26,590 nucleotides of DNA from WHSM01 sp050701635 (GTDB taxonomy: Bacteria; Actinomycetota; Actinomycetes; Mycobacteriales; Micromonosporaceae): NCBI GenBank assembly GCA_050701635.1, contig JBOGDF010000024.1, positions 1 to 26,590 on the forward strand. Reading direction: 5' to 3'. The stretch's first letter is position 1; each line of letters begins with the position of its first letter. Made by a program: the position numbers and the translations under genes. This document shows positions 16,259 through 23,987 of the stretch, in pieces. The notes below the pieces were generated by a model. It saw only the letters and a list, made by a program, of their open reading frames with translations. It was not told the origin of the DNA and did no database searches.

Positions 16259-17226
16259 GTCGAGCGGGCCTCGCGGTGTTCGGACGGATGCGACGCGGAG
16301 CCGACCAGCCCGGCGCGTCGCCGCCCGATCCGGCGCGCGCGGAGTTCGTGCTGTCGAAGCTGCAGCTGCTGATCACGCGCCGGCTGGACGGGCTGCTGCA
16401 GGGCGACTACCTGGGGCTGCTGCCCGGTCCGGGTAGCGAGGCGGGGGAGGCCCGGGAGTACCGCGCCGGCGACGACGTACGCCGGATGGACTGGCCGGTG
16501 ACGGCGCGCACCACGGTGCCGCACGTACGGCAGACCATCGCGGACCGGGAGCTGGAGACCTGGCTGGCGCTAGACCTGTCGGCGAGCCTCGACTTCGGCA
16601 CCGTGACCTGCCTGAAGCGGGACCTGGCGATCGCAGCCGCCGCGTCGATCGCGCATCTGACGGTACGCGGCGGCAACCGGATCGGCGCCGTGGTCGGCAC
16701 CGGAGACTCGGTACGCCGGATCCCCGCCCACCCGGGCCGCAAGGGCGCCCAGGCGCTGCTGCGCTCGGTGGTGCTGACGCCGCCGGCGCGCGCCGGTGGG
16801 CGTACCGATCTGGGGGCGCTGGTCGACTCGCTGAACCGCCCGGTACGCCGGCGCGGCCTGGCGGTGGTGATCTCCGACTTCCTCACCGACCCGGGCTGGG
16901 AACGCCCGATGCGCAAGCTCGCGGTACGCCACGACGTGCTGGCGGTCGAGGTGCTGGACCCGCGCGAGCTGGAGCTGACCAGCGTGGGCGTGATGGAGTT
17001 CGTCGACCCCGAGACCGGCGCGGTGCACGAGGTGGACACCTCCGACGCCGCGCTGCGCGCCCGGTACGCCGAGCACGCCGCCGCGCAGCGGGGCCAGATC
17101 GCCGGTGCGCTGCGCCACGCCGGGGTGGCGCACCTGCGGCTGCGTACCGACTCTGACTGGTTGATCGACATCGTGCGCTTCGTCGCGGCGCAGCGGCATG
17201 CGCGTACCAGGGGGACCACCCGATGA
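16255..17226 (+). CDS. DUF58 domain protein
   Basis: A 323-residue protein of the DUF58 family, nearly always encoded next to MoxR and VWA genes (M. tuberculosis Rv1480). The family signature is seen around residues 60-85: LLPGPGSEAGEAREYRAGDD followed by VRRMDWPVTART, matching the consensus RxYxxGDDxRxxDWxxxAR. The C-terminal part has a VWA-like fold, with LDLSASLDFG as a DxSxS-like strand and VVISDFLTDPG. No transmembrane segment is evident. The start codon GTG overlaps the moxR stop by 4 nt and its own stop overlaps the next ATG by 4 nt, so the three proteins are made in step. The exact client is unknown. Confidence 0.93.
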   Translation: MSRAGLAVFGRMRRGADQPGASPPDPARAEFVLSKLQLLITRRLDGLLQGDYLGLLPGPGSEAGEAREYRAGDDVRRMDWPVTARTTVPHVRQTIADRELETWLALDLSASLDFGTVTCLKRDLAIAAAASIAHLTVRGGNRIGAVVGTGDSVRRIPAHPGRKGAQALLRSVVLTPPARAGGRTDLGALVDSLNRPVRRRGLAVVISDFLTDPGWERPMRKLAVRHDVLAVEVLDPRELELTSVGVMEFVDPETGAVHEVDTSDAALRARYAEHAAAQRGQIAGALRHAGVAHLRLRTDSDWLIDIVRFVAAQRHARTRGTTR

Positions 17227-18173
17227 TTCGCTACCTGTCGTACTGGTGGCTGCTGGCCGTACTGCCGGTGCTGGCGCTGGCGGGGCTGTACGTGTGGGTG
17301 CAGCTGCGGCGGCGTACCACCGCGGTGAAGTTCAGCAACCTGGAGCTGCTCCAGAAGATCGCGCCGAAGGGGCTGGGCTGGAAGCGGCACGCGCCCGCGG
17401 TGGCGTTCCTGATCGCGCTGCTGATCCTGGCGCTGGCGATGGCGCGGCCGGCGACCGACGTACAGGAGCCGATGGAGCGGGCCACTGTGATCCTGGCGAT
17501 CGACGTGTCGCTGTCGATGATGGCCGAGGACGTGGAACCGGACCGGTTCCGGGCGGCGAAGAGCGCCGCGAAGGACTTCGTGAAGCAGCTGCCGGACAGC
17601 TTCAACATCGGCCTGGTGGCGTTCTCCAAGTCGGCGAACGTGGTGGTCTCGCCCACCAAGGAACACGACCGGGTACGCCAGTCGATCGACACCCTGGAGC
17701 TGGGCGAGGGTACGGCCACCGGCGAGGCGGTGCTGGCGTCGCTGAAGGCGATCGAGTCGGTGCCGGCGGCGGGCGCCACCGCTCCGCCCCCGGCGCGGAT
17801 CGTGATGCTCTCGGACGGGTTCCGTACCTTCGGGCGCAGCATCGAGGAGGCGGGCTCCGCGGCGGCGGCGGCCAACGTACCGGTCTCCACGATCGCGTTC
17901 GGCACCGACGAGGGCACCGTGGAGATCAACGATCAGACCGTCGAGGTGAAGGTGGACCGGGAGTCGCTGCAGCGGCTGGCCGACGACACCGGCGGCAAGG
18001 CGTACCAGGCGTACTCCTCGAAGGAGCTCAAGCAGGTCTACCAGGACATGGGCTCCTCGATCGGGCACCGTACCGCTGCCCGGGAGATCGGCCAGTGGTT
18101 CGTCGGGCTGGCGTTGCTGTTCGCGTTCGCCGCCGCCGGAATGAGCCTGCTGTGGACTTCGCGACTCCCCTAG
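17223..18173 (+). CDS. VWA domain membrane protein (BatA-like)
   Basis: A 316-residue membrane protein with two N-terminal helices (WWLLAVLPVLALAGLYVWV and a second at VAFLIALLILALAMA), a von Willebrand A domain, and a C-terminal helix (GQWFVGLALLFAFAAAGMSL). The metal-ion-dependent adhesion site is intact: D94, S96 and S98 in DVSLSMM, the Thr of LGEGTATGE and the Asp of LSDGFRT. The topology of the BatA/Rv1481 type places the VWA domain on one face of the membrane between its anchors. It acts with MoxR and DUF58, probably presenting clients to the ATPase. The ATG overlaps the DUF58 stop (ATGA). The stop TAG lies in the palindrome CCCCTAGGGG (18167-18176). Confidence 0.93.
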   Translation: MIRYLSYWWLLAVLPVLALAGLYVWVQLRRRTTAVKFSNLELLQKIAPKGLGWKRHAPAVAFLIALLILALAMARPATDVQEPMERATVILAIDVSLSMMAEDVEPDRFRAAKSAAKDFVKQLPDSFNIGLVAFSKSANVVVSPTKEHDRVRQSIDTLELGEGTATGEAVLASLKAIESVPAAGATAPPPARIVMLSDGFRTFGRSIEEAGSAAAAANVPVSTIAFGTDEGTVEINDQTVEVKVDRESLQRLADDTGGKAYQAYSSKELKQVYQDMGSSIGHRTAAREIGQWFVGLALLFAFAAAGMSLLWTSRLP

Positions 18174-18224
18174 GGGCCCCAGGGCGGCCCCGGCTAACGG
18201 CTACTCGGAGGTAGCCCATACAGT
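18173..18224 (+). promoter_or_regulatory. Hairpins and possible -10 between the moxR unit and fabG
   Basis: GGGGCC (18173-18178) pairs with GGCCCC (18186-18191), and GGCTAC (18199-18204) with GTAGCC (18211-18216). TACAGT (18219-18224) fits a -10 box about 37 nt before the fabG GTG; no -35 match is seen. The first hairpin could end the moxR transcript and the -10 box could start fabG-fabI-hemH. Confidence 0.4.
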
Positions 18225-18260
18225 CGCCGGTGTCGGTGTGATCAGCGGAAGGAGCGGCCC

Positions 18261-18965
18261 GTGCCTCGTACGGTTCTGGTCACCGGAGGTAACCGGGGGA
18301 TCGGTCTGGCGATCGCGAACGCGTTCGCCAAGCAGGGCGACCGGGTCGCGGTGACGCACCGCGGCAGTGAGGTGCCCGAGGGGCTGCTCGGCGTACGGTG
18401 CGACATCACCGATCCGGAGCAGGTCGACGCCGGGTTCGCCGCGGTGGAGGCCGAGCTGGGCCCGGTCGAGGTGCTGGTCGCCAACGCCGGGATCACCGAC
18501 GACACGCTGCTGCTGCGGATGACCGAGGAGCAGTTCGGCCGGGTGATCGACACCAACTTGACCGGCGCGTTCCGGTGCGCGAAGCGGGCCACCTCGAAGA
18601 TGCTGCGGGCCCGCTGGGGCCGGCTGATCTTCATCTCGTCGGTGGTGGGGCTCAGCGGCGGCCCCGGCCAGGTCAACTACGCGGCGAGCAAGGCCGGGCT
18701 GGTGGGGATGGCCCGCTCGATCGCTCGTGAGCTGGGCTCCCGCAACATCACCGCGAACGTGGTGGCGCCGGGCTTCATCGAGACCGACATGACCGCCGCG
18801 CTCACCGACAAGCGGCGCGAGGAGATTCTCGGCACGGTGCCGCTGGGCCGGATGGCGAGCGTGGACGAGGTGGCGAGCGTGGTGATCTGGCTGGCCAGCG
18901 ACCCCGCCGGGTACGTCACCGGCGCGGTGATTCCGGTCGACGGCGGCCTCGGCATGGGCCACTGA
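18261..18965 (+). CDS. fabG: 3-oxoacyl-ACP reductase
   Basis: NADPH-dependent reduction of 3-oxoacyl-ACP to 3-hydroxyacyl-ACP in type II fatty-acid synthesis. The 234-residue short-chain dehydrogenase has the cofactor glycines TGGNRGIG near residue 7, NAG in the strand VEVLVANAGITDD, catalytic S127 (ISSVVG), and Y140/K144 (NYAASK). The S-to-Y spacing of 13 is normal. The end (DVGYVTG-like AGYVTGAVIPVDGGLGMGH) is typical. Arg at the NADPH-preference position follows TGGN. The GTG at 18261 is preceded by AAGGAG. The position before an InhA-type reductase matches fabG1/mabA-inhA of mycobacteria. It probably forms a transcription unit with fabI and hemH. Confidence 0.95.
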   Translation: MPRTVLVTGGNRGIGLAIANAFAKQGDRVAVTHRGSEVPEGLLGVRCDITDPEQVDAGFAAVEAELGPVEVLVANAGITDDTLLLRMTEEQFGRVIDTNLTGAFRCAKRATSKMLRARWGRLIFISSVVGLSGGPGQVNYAASKAGLVGMARSIARELGSRNITANVVAPGFIETDMTAALTDKRREEILGTVPLGRMASVDEVASVVIWLASDPAGYVTGAVIPVDGGLGMGH

Positions 18966-18976
18966 GAGGGGTACGG

Positions 18977-19741
18977 ATGGGTCTGTTGGAGGGCAAGCGG
19001 CTGCTGATCACTGGTGTGATCACCGACCAGTCGATCGCGTTCTCGGTGGCGAAGCTGGCGCAGCAGGAGGGCGCCACCGTGGTGCTCACCGGCTACGGCC
19101 GGATGTCGCTGGTGGAGCGGATCGCGAAGCGGCTGCCCACCACGGCGCCGGTGATCGAGCTCGACGTGACCAACGCCGAGCAACTCGACGGCCTCGCCGA
19201 CGCGGTACGCGGCCACGTCGACGGCCTCGACGGTGTGGTGCACTCGATCGGCTTCGCACCCGCGTCCTGCCTGGGTGGCGGTTTCCTGACCGCGCCGTGG
19301 GAGGACGTGGCGACGGCCCTGCACGTCTCGACGTACTCCCTGAAGTCGCTCGCGGTGGCGTGCCTGCCGCTGATGAGCAGCGGCGGCTCGATCGTCGGCT
19401 TCGACTTCGACGCCACCAAGGCCTGGCCGGTGTACGACTGGATGGGCGTCGCGAAGGCCGCACTGGAGTCGACCGCCCGCTATCTGGCGCGCGACCTGGG
19501 GCCGAAGGGGATCCGGGTGAACCTGGTGGCGGCCGGTCCGCTGCGCACGATGGCGGCGAAGAGCATCCCCGGGTTCGAGCAGTTCGAGCAGGCGTGGACG
19601 GAGCGGGCTCCGCTGGGCTGGGAGCTGACCGACCCGGAGCCGGCCGCGCGGGCCTGCCTGGCGCTGCTGTCGGAGTGGTTCCCGGCCACCACCGGCGAAA
19701 TGGTGCACGTCGACGGCGGCTTCCACGCGGTAGGTGTGTGA
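18977..19741 (+). CDS. fabI: Enoyl-ACP reductase (FabI/InhA type)
   Basis: NADH-dependent reduction of trans-2-enoyl-ACP, the last step of each FAS-II cycle. The 254-residue sequence tracks M. tuberculosis InhA: LEGKRLLITGVITDQSIAF, VVHSIGFAP, and the catalytic pair Y153 and K160 in VYDWMGVAKAAL (InhA Y158/K165). The end GWELTDPEPAARACLALLSE is followed by WFPATTGEMVHVDGG. It is shorter than InhA in the substrate-loop region, consistent with ordinary chain lengths. A GGGG ribosome site lies just upstream of the ATG, 11 nt after fabG. In mycobacteria the homologue is the target of isoniazid adducts, and the FabI class is the triclosan target; sensitivity here is not determined by what I can see. 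Confidence 0.95.
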   Translation: MGLLEGKRLLITGVITDQSIAFSVAKLAQQEGATVVLTGYGRMSLVERIAKRLPTTAPVIELDVTNAEQLDGLADAVRGHVDGLDGVVHSIGFAPASCLGGGFLTAPWEDVATALHVSTYSLKSLAVACLPLMSSGGSIVGFDFDATKAWPVYDWMGVAKAALESTARYLARDLGPKGIRVNLVAAGPLRTMAAKSIPGFEQFEQAWTERAPLGWELTDPEPAARACLALLSEWFPATTGEMVHVDGGFHAVGV

Positions 19742-19749
19742 GGCCCCGG

Positions 19750-20766
19750 GTGGCCGACTACGACGCGTTTCTGCTGCTCTCCTTCGGCGGCCCGGAGCGG
19801 CCGGACGACGTGATCCCGTTCCTGGAGAACGTCACCCGGGGGCGCGGCGTACCGCCGGCGCGGCTGGCCGAGGTGGCCGAGCACTACCGGCACTTCGGGG
19901 GCGTGTCGCCGATCAACGACCAGTGCCGGGAGCTGCTGGCGGCGCTGCGTACGGAGTTCGCCGGCGCCGGGATCGCGCTGCCGCTCTACTGGGGCAACCG
20001 GAACTGGCATCCGATGCTGGCCGACACGGTGCGCCAGATGCGGGCGGACGGCGTGCGGCGGGCGCTGGCGTTCGTGACCAGCCCGTACGGGTCTTACTCG
20101 TCGTGCCGGCAGTACCTCGACGACGTGGCGCGTGCCCGGGCCGCGGTGGGGGACGGCGCCCCGGTGATCGACAAGATCCGGCACTACCACGACCATCCCG
20201 GGTACGTTGCGCCGCACGCCGACGCCGTACGGGGCGCGCGCGCCACCCTGCCGGCGGGGGAGCACCGGCTGGTGTTCACCGCGCACTCGATCCCGACCTC
20301 GATGGCGGACGCCGCCGGCCCGGACGGGCACCGCTACACCACCCAGCTCGCCGAGACCGCCCGCCTGGTCGGCCACGCCGCCGCGCCCGGCCTGGCGTAC
20401 GACCTGGTGTGGCAGAGCCGCTCCGGGCCGCCCCGGGTGCCGTGGCTGGGGCCCGACGTGAACGACCACCTGGAGGCGCTGGCTAAGCGGGACGTCACCG
20501 GAGTCGTCGTCAGCCCGATCGGGTTCATCAGCGATCACCTGGAAGTGATCTGGGATCTCGACATCGAAGCGCGCGCCACCGCCGAGCGGCTCGGCCTCGG
20601 CTTAGCCCGGGCGGCGACCCCGGGCACCGATCCCCGGTTCGTGGCTATGGTGCGCGAGCTGGTGGCCGAGCGACTCGATCCGGCGACCCCGCGCCGCGCC
20701 CTCGGCGATGTCCCCACCTGGGACACCTGCCCGGTCGACTGCTGCGTGCCCGCTGGGGTCGGCTGA
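19750..20766 (+). CDS. hemH: Ferrochelatase (coproporphyrin type likely)
   Basis: Inserts iron into the porphyrin ring; in actinobacteria this is normally coproporphyrin III (CpfC). The 338-residue protein starts VADYDAFLLLSFGGPERPDD and has HYRHFGGVSPIN, the catalytic histidine in FTAHSIPTSM, and the acidic metal site region SDHLEVIWDLD. Cysteines in YSSCRQY and the C-terminal TCPVDCC fit the [2Fe-2S]-binding set of mycobacterial ferrochelatase (roughly Cys158 and three C-terminal cysteines), so a cluster is likely. The start is the GTG at 19750, 6 nt after TGAGG. A GTG at 19738 overlapping the fabI stop by 3 bases is an alternative. The gene ends inside a convergent terminator. Pairing with fabG-fabI is the conserved actinobacterial order. 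Confidence 0.93.
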   Translation: MADYDAFLLLSFGGPERPDDVIPFLENVTRGRGVPPARLAEVAEHYRHFGGVSPINDQCRELLAALRTEFAGAGIALPLYWGNRNWHPMLADTVRQMRADGVRRALAFVTSPYGSYSSCRQYLDDVARARAAVGDGAPVIDKIRHYHDHPGYVAPHADAVRGARATLPAGEHRLVFTAHSIPTSMADAAGPDGHRYTTQLAETARLVGHAAAPGLAYDLVWQSRSGPPRVPWLGPDVNDHLEALAKRDVTGVVVSPIGFISDHLEVIWDLDIEARATAERLGLGLARAATPGTDPRFVAMVRELVAERLDPATPRRALGDVPTWDTCPVDCCVPAGVG

Positions 20767-20819
20767 TCTTGGGCTTTGGCTGCTCCGGCCCGCGCCTGGG
20801 CATCCAGCACCCCAAGATC
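20765..20819. terminator. Bidirectional terminator between hemH and the minus-strand hypothetical
   Basis: GATCTTGGG (20765-20773) pairs with CCCAAGATC (20811-20819); within the loop GCTG/CAGC (20779-20782 with 20805-20808) and GCCC/GGGC (20788-20791 with 20798-20801) make a nested extended stem. Its left arm begins within the hemH stop codon and its right arm ends 7 nt from the end of the convergent gene. Confidence 0.7.
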
Positions 20820-20826
20820 GCGGCGG

Positions 20827-21609
20827 TCAGGTGTGGAGGGGGGTGTTGCAGGCGGCCATCATGGCGCGGCGGCAGGCGGTGTCCAGCGGGCGGAGCGCGG
20901 CGGCGCGCTGCTGCGCCTCGTACGCGTTGACCGCGCCGCCGATCGGGTCCTCGGCGGCGAGCGCCAGCACTCGGCGCAGCACGCTGGCGCGGGCGTACAG
21001 CCGGCGGCTGCGGGGGTCGTAGCCGGGCGGCAGCTCGGTGACGTCGCCGGTACGCCGCAGCGCGGTGAGCGCCTCGCCCAGCTCCGGCCGCCAGCGCGCC
21101 ACGTCGAGCGACGCCAAGGTGTCGGTGGTCTCGGCGAGCGCCGTGGACAGGTCGGCTTCCGCTTCCGCGGTGCTGGGCGCGTCCGGTGGCGGCGCCGGCT
21201 CGGCGTCGAACGCGAAGCCGTGCCAGGTCACGGTGTGCCACACGTCGCCGGACCCCGAGCGGTGCTCCGTCAGCTCCGGCACCAGCCCGTACCCGCCCGC
21301 GATCACGCCTTCCCCGCGCAGCAGCGCCGCGCCGGTGAACGCGCCCGGCCCGGGCAGGCCACGCGGGTCGCCGGGCGCCGGCAGCACCAGCCGTACCTGG
21401 TCCGGCCCGAGCGAGGAGAAGCTGGCCAGCCCCTCGGCCAGCGGTACGTCGCGCCAGGTGCCCGGCAGGTCCCGGCACAGGTGTTCGTCACCGCCGCTGA
21501 CCCGGCCGGCCACGTCGTCGTACGGCACCAGCCCGGCGCGCCAGGCGCGCACCCAGGGCACCATGCGCGCCGACAGCTGCATCAGGCCGGCGGAGGTACG
21601 TAACGTCAC
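20827..21609 (-). CDS. Conserved actinobacterial protein, unknown function
   Basis: A 260-residue soluble protein without a motif I recognise as catalytic. The N-terminus VTLRTSAGLMQLSARMVPWV and the middle VRLVLPAPGDPRGLPGPGAF, HTVTWHGFAFDAEPAP and LPPGYDPRSRRLYARASVLR are its most conserved-looking parts, ending with short helices (DPIGGAVNAYEAQQRAAALR). It corresponds by position to the hypothetical gene Rv1486c between hemZ and the NfeD gene in M. tuberculosis; I infer homology from synteny rather than alignment. The start is the GTG at 21609: there is no ribosome site, and TACTCT ends 6 nt upstream, so the mRNA is probably leaderless. It converges on hemH and diverges from the DUF3097 gene. 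Confidence 0.85.
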   Translation of the reverse strand: MTLRTSAGLMQLSARMVPWVRAWRAGLVPYDDVAGRVSGGDEHLCRDLPGTWRDVPLAEGLASFSSLGPDQVRLVLPAPGDPRGLPGPGAFTGAALLRGEGVIAGGYGLVPELTEHRSGSGDVWHTVTWHGFAFDAEPAPPPDAPSTAEAEADLSTALAETTDTLASLDVARWRPELGEALTALRRTGDVTELPPGYDPRSRRLYARASVLRRVLALAAEDPIGGAVNAYEAQQRAAALRPLDTACRRAMMAACNTPLHT

Positions 21610-21615
21610 GCACCG

Positions 21616-21621
21616 AGAGTA
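21616..21621 (-). promoter_or_regulatory. -10 element for a leaderless start
   Basis: TACTCT on the minus strand (21621 down to 21616), followed by 6 nt and the GTG at 21609. No -35 match. The TANNNT-N6-start spacing is what leaderless actinobacterial mRNAs show. Confidence 0.5.
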
Positions 21622-21695
21622 GATCGGCCAGGGAAGCCGTGGACATCCCGTACGGCGGGTCGGCGTGGCGGCGACCGTGGCGCCGGATGGCGTTC

Positions 21696-21701
21696 TAGCG
21701 T
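21696..21701 (+). promoter_or_regulatory. -10 element for the DUF3097 gene
   Basis: TAGCGT followed by 7 nt and the ATG at 21709, with no Shine-Dalgarno sequence between them. Transcription would start at or next to the start codon. Confidence 0.5.
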
Positions 21702-21708
21702 CTGTCCT

Positions 21709-22536
21709 ATGGGGAGCGGACGCAGCGTCGACTACGGCGCGGACGTACTGGCGGGCAACTGGCGCCGGCCGAAGCAGATCCCGGTGGTCGACGCCGAGCC
21801 GGAGCTGGTGGTGGAGGACGCGGAGACCGGGTTCTGCGGCGCCGTGGTCGGCTTCGAGGGCGACGCGGTGGTGCTGGAGGACCGGTTCGGCGCCCGCCGG
21901 CTGTTCCCGATGCTGCCCGCCGCCTTCCTGTACGAGGGCAAGCCGGCGACGCTGCGCAGGCCGGCCCCGCAGGCCACGGCGGCACCGCGACGGCGTACCG
22001 CCTCGGGGTCGGTGGCGGTCGACGGCGTCAAGGCCCGGACCGCACGGGCCAGCCGGATCTGGGTGGAGGGCGTGCACGACGCGGCGCTGGTGGAGCGGAT
22101 CTGGGGCGACGACCTGCGGATCGAGGGCGTGGTGGTGGAGCCGCTGGACGGCATCGACGACCTCCCCGGGGAGGTACGCGGCTTCGCGCCGAGCCCGATC
22201 CGGCGGCTCGGCGTACTGGTCGACCATCTGGTGCCCGGCAGCAAGGAGAGCCGGATCGTGGCGTCGGTGACCTCGCCGTACGTGCTGGTCACCGGGCACC
22301 CGTACGTGGACATCTGGCAGGCGGTGAAGCCGGCAGCGCTCGGCATCGCGGCCTGGCCGACCGTGCCGAAAGGTACGCCGTGGAAGGAAGGCGTGTGCGC
22401 CGGCCTGGGGGTGTCCGACCCGCAGACCATGTGGCGCCGGGTGCTGGGCGCGGTGAGCAGCTTCCACGACGTGGAGACGCCGCTGCTGGGCGCCATGGAA
22501 CGCCTGATCGACTTCGTCACCACCGCCCCGGAGTAG
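21709..22536 (+). CDS. DUF3097 family protein
   Basis: A 275-residue protein matching the actinobacterial DUF3097 family by its opening SVDYGADVLAGNWRRPKQIP, VVDAEPELVVEDAETGFCGA and the C-terminal half RIWVEGVHDAALVERIWGDD, LGVLVDHLVPGSKESRIVAS, YVLVTGHPYVDIWQAVKPAA. The EGVHDAALVERIWGDDLR segment, followed by LVDHLVPGSKE, has the look of a TOPRIM fold (conserved Glu and a DxH-like pair), which would suggest a metal-dependent nucleic-acid activity; that is my reading and not an established assignment. It is widely conserved in actinobacteria and has no known role. It is transcribed alone from a probable leaderless promoter and ends at a terminator. Confidence 0.9.
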   Translation: MGSGRSVDYGADVLAGNWRRPKQIPVVDAEPELVVEDAETGFCGAVVGFEGDAVVLEDRFGARRLFPMLPAAFLYEGKPATLRRPAPQATAAPRRRTASGSVAVDGVKARTARASRIWVEGVHDAALVERIWGDDLRIEGVVVEPLDGIDDLPGEVRGFAPSPIRRLGVLVDHLVPGSKESRIVASVTSPYVLVTGHPYVDIWQAVKPAALGIAAWPTVPKGTPWKEGVCAGLGVSDPQTMWRRVLGAVSSFHDVETPLLGAMERLIDFVTTAPE

Positions 22537-22576
22537 CGCGGCCGGCGCCCCGAAGGGACCCCACCGGGCCGGCGCG
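22537..22576. terminator. Bidirectional terminator between convergent genes
   Basis: CGCG-g-CCGGC (22537-22546, one bulged G) pairs with GCCGG-CGCG (22568-22576), with CCC-GAA-GGG (22549-22557) in the loop. It fills exactly the gap between the stop of the DUF3097 gene and that of the serine hydrolase. Confidence 0.65.
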
Positions 22577-23914
22577 TCAGAGCTGAGGCCAGGGGTCGCG
22601 GGTGAACTCGAACGTCGCGATGTCCAGGCCGGCCACCGCGCCGCCGGGGGAGCGCAGCACCGTCATCAACTCGCCGTGGTTGGACCCGCTGACGCACCGC
22701 CAGCGGTCCGTACCCTCCGGGCGGAACCGCCACGGCGGCACGGTGGGGCGCTCGTGCGACGTACCCACCAGCTCGCCGGTGTCGGCCTGGTAGGTGATCT
22801 CGAACTCCAGCCCCATGAACCACCAGCGCCCGCACAGCTCGGCGAGCTCCTCCGGCGGCGCTTGTCCCGGCCGCCACGGCTCGGCCGGCGCGGGCTCGGA
22901 GTCCAGCACCTCGTCGATCACCTCACCGCACAGCGCCATCAACCCCGGTTTGGCGTTGTACGCGTTGGTGTAGGCGACCGCGCCGGTGCCCGAGCCGCGG
23001 TGTACCCCGAGGAACGCCTGGTAGCCGGGCATCGAGCCGCCGTGGCCCACCAGCACGCGTTCGCCGCGCCGGACCAGCTGCAGGCCGAGACCGTACCCGC
23101 CGGTCCAGGTCTCCGGGTCGGAGATCACCACAGGCGCGGTCATCTCCTCCAGGGTCGCCGGGTCCAGCACCTCGGCCGGCGGATCGGCCAGGAACGCCGC
23201 CCACCGGGCCAGGTCGGCCGTGGTGCTCCACAGCTGCCCCGCGGGCGCCATCGCGCCGGAGTCGTGCCGCGGCTCCTCCCGCAGCGTGCCGTGCCACGGG
23301 TGTACCACGTACCCGCGGGTGTACGGCTCCTCGCACTGGTACGTGGTCCGGGTCATACCGAGCGGCGCCAGCAGCCGGTCGTGCACCAGCTCCATCCAGG
23401 ACGCACCCTCCAGTGCGGACACCAGCCCGCCGAGCAGCCCGTACGCCAGGTTGGAGTAGTGGAACGTACGCCACCCGGGAAGGATCCGCGCCTGCGGTCG
23501 CAGCCCGGCCACCAGCTCCTCCAGCGGTACGCCGGGCGCGCGCTCCCACCACGGCCCGTCCGGCTCCCGCTGCAGCCCGGAGGCGTGGCCGAGCAGCTGC
23601 CGTACGGTCAGCTCGCCCAGCGGCGTACCGGCGAGATGCTTGTCGAGTGGGTCGTCCAGCGCGAGCCGCCCCGCGTCGCGGGAGCGCATCACCAGCGTCG
23701 CGGTCAGGGTCTTGCTGATCGAGCCGATCCGGTACTGGGTCTCCGGTGTCGGGGTGGGTGTGTCGCCGGCCGCCGCGACGTGCGCCAGCCCGCCGCCACG
23801 TACCACCCCCAGAATCAGTGAGGGGGTACGGCCCTGCGCCTGCGCGGCGGCGACCAGCTCGTCGACGCGGGCGGTGGTCGCGGGTGACAGGGGCGTGGCG
23901 GGTGACAGGGGCAC
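22577..23914 (-). CDS. Beta-lactamase-fold serine hydrolase
   Basis: A 445-residue class C beta-lactamase / DD-peptidase-fold enzyme. The nucleophile motif is S65-I-S-K68 (YRIGSISKTLTATL), the second motif Y153-S-N155 (FHYSNLAYG), and HGG (VLVGHGGSMPGYQ) replaces KTG as in esterase and peptidase members. The C-terminal ~120 residues form a lipocalin-like or beta-barrel extension (WWFMGLEFEITYQADTGELV). I see no signal peptide, so it is probably cytosolic; such proteins act as esterases, peptidases or of unknown substrate. The start is the GTG at 23914 with GGAGGG 6 nt upstream. The first codons encode PLSPAT twice through an exact 18-nt-period repeat. It diverges from the NfeD gene. Confidence 0.92.
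   Translation of the reverse strand: MPLSPATPLSPATTARVDELVAAAQAQGRTPSLILGVVRGGGLAHVAAAGDTPTPTPETQYRIGSISKTLTATLVMRSRDAGRLALDDPLDKHLAGTPLGELTVRQLLGHASGLQREPDGPWWERAPGVPLEELVAGLRPQARILPGWRTFHYSNLAYGLLGGLVSALEGASWMELVHDRLLAPLGMTRTTYQCEEPYTRGYVVHPWHGTLREEPRHDSGAMAPAGQLWSTTADLARWAAFLADPPAEVLDPATLEEMTAPVVISDPETWTGGYGLGLQLVRRGERVLVGHGGSMPGYQAFLGVHRGSGTGAVAYTNAYNAKPGLMALCGEVIDEVLDSEPAPAEPWRPGQAPPEELAELCGRWWFMGLEFEITYQADTGELVGTSHERPTVPPWRFRPEGTDRWRCVSGSNHGELMTVLRSPGGAVAGLDIATFEFTRDPWPQL
23880..23912. repeat. 15-bp direct repeat at the serine hydrolase N-terminus
   Basis: GCGGGTGACAGGGGC occurs at 23880-23894 and 23898-23912, period 18 bp, encoding PLSPAT twice at residues 2-13. It keeps frame, so it lengthens the N-terminus by six residues without breaking the gene. 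Confidence 0.85.
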
Positions 23915-23987
23915 AGCCGTCCCTCCGATGTCGTCCTGTGATGGTGTGGCGCCCCGGCTTTGGCCGCGGCGTGTCAGGATTCACAGT

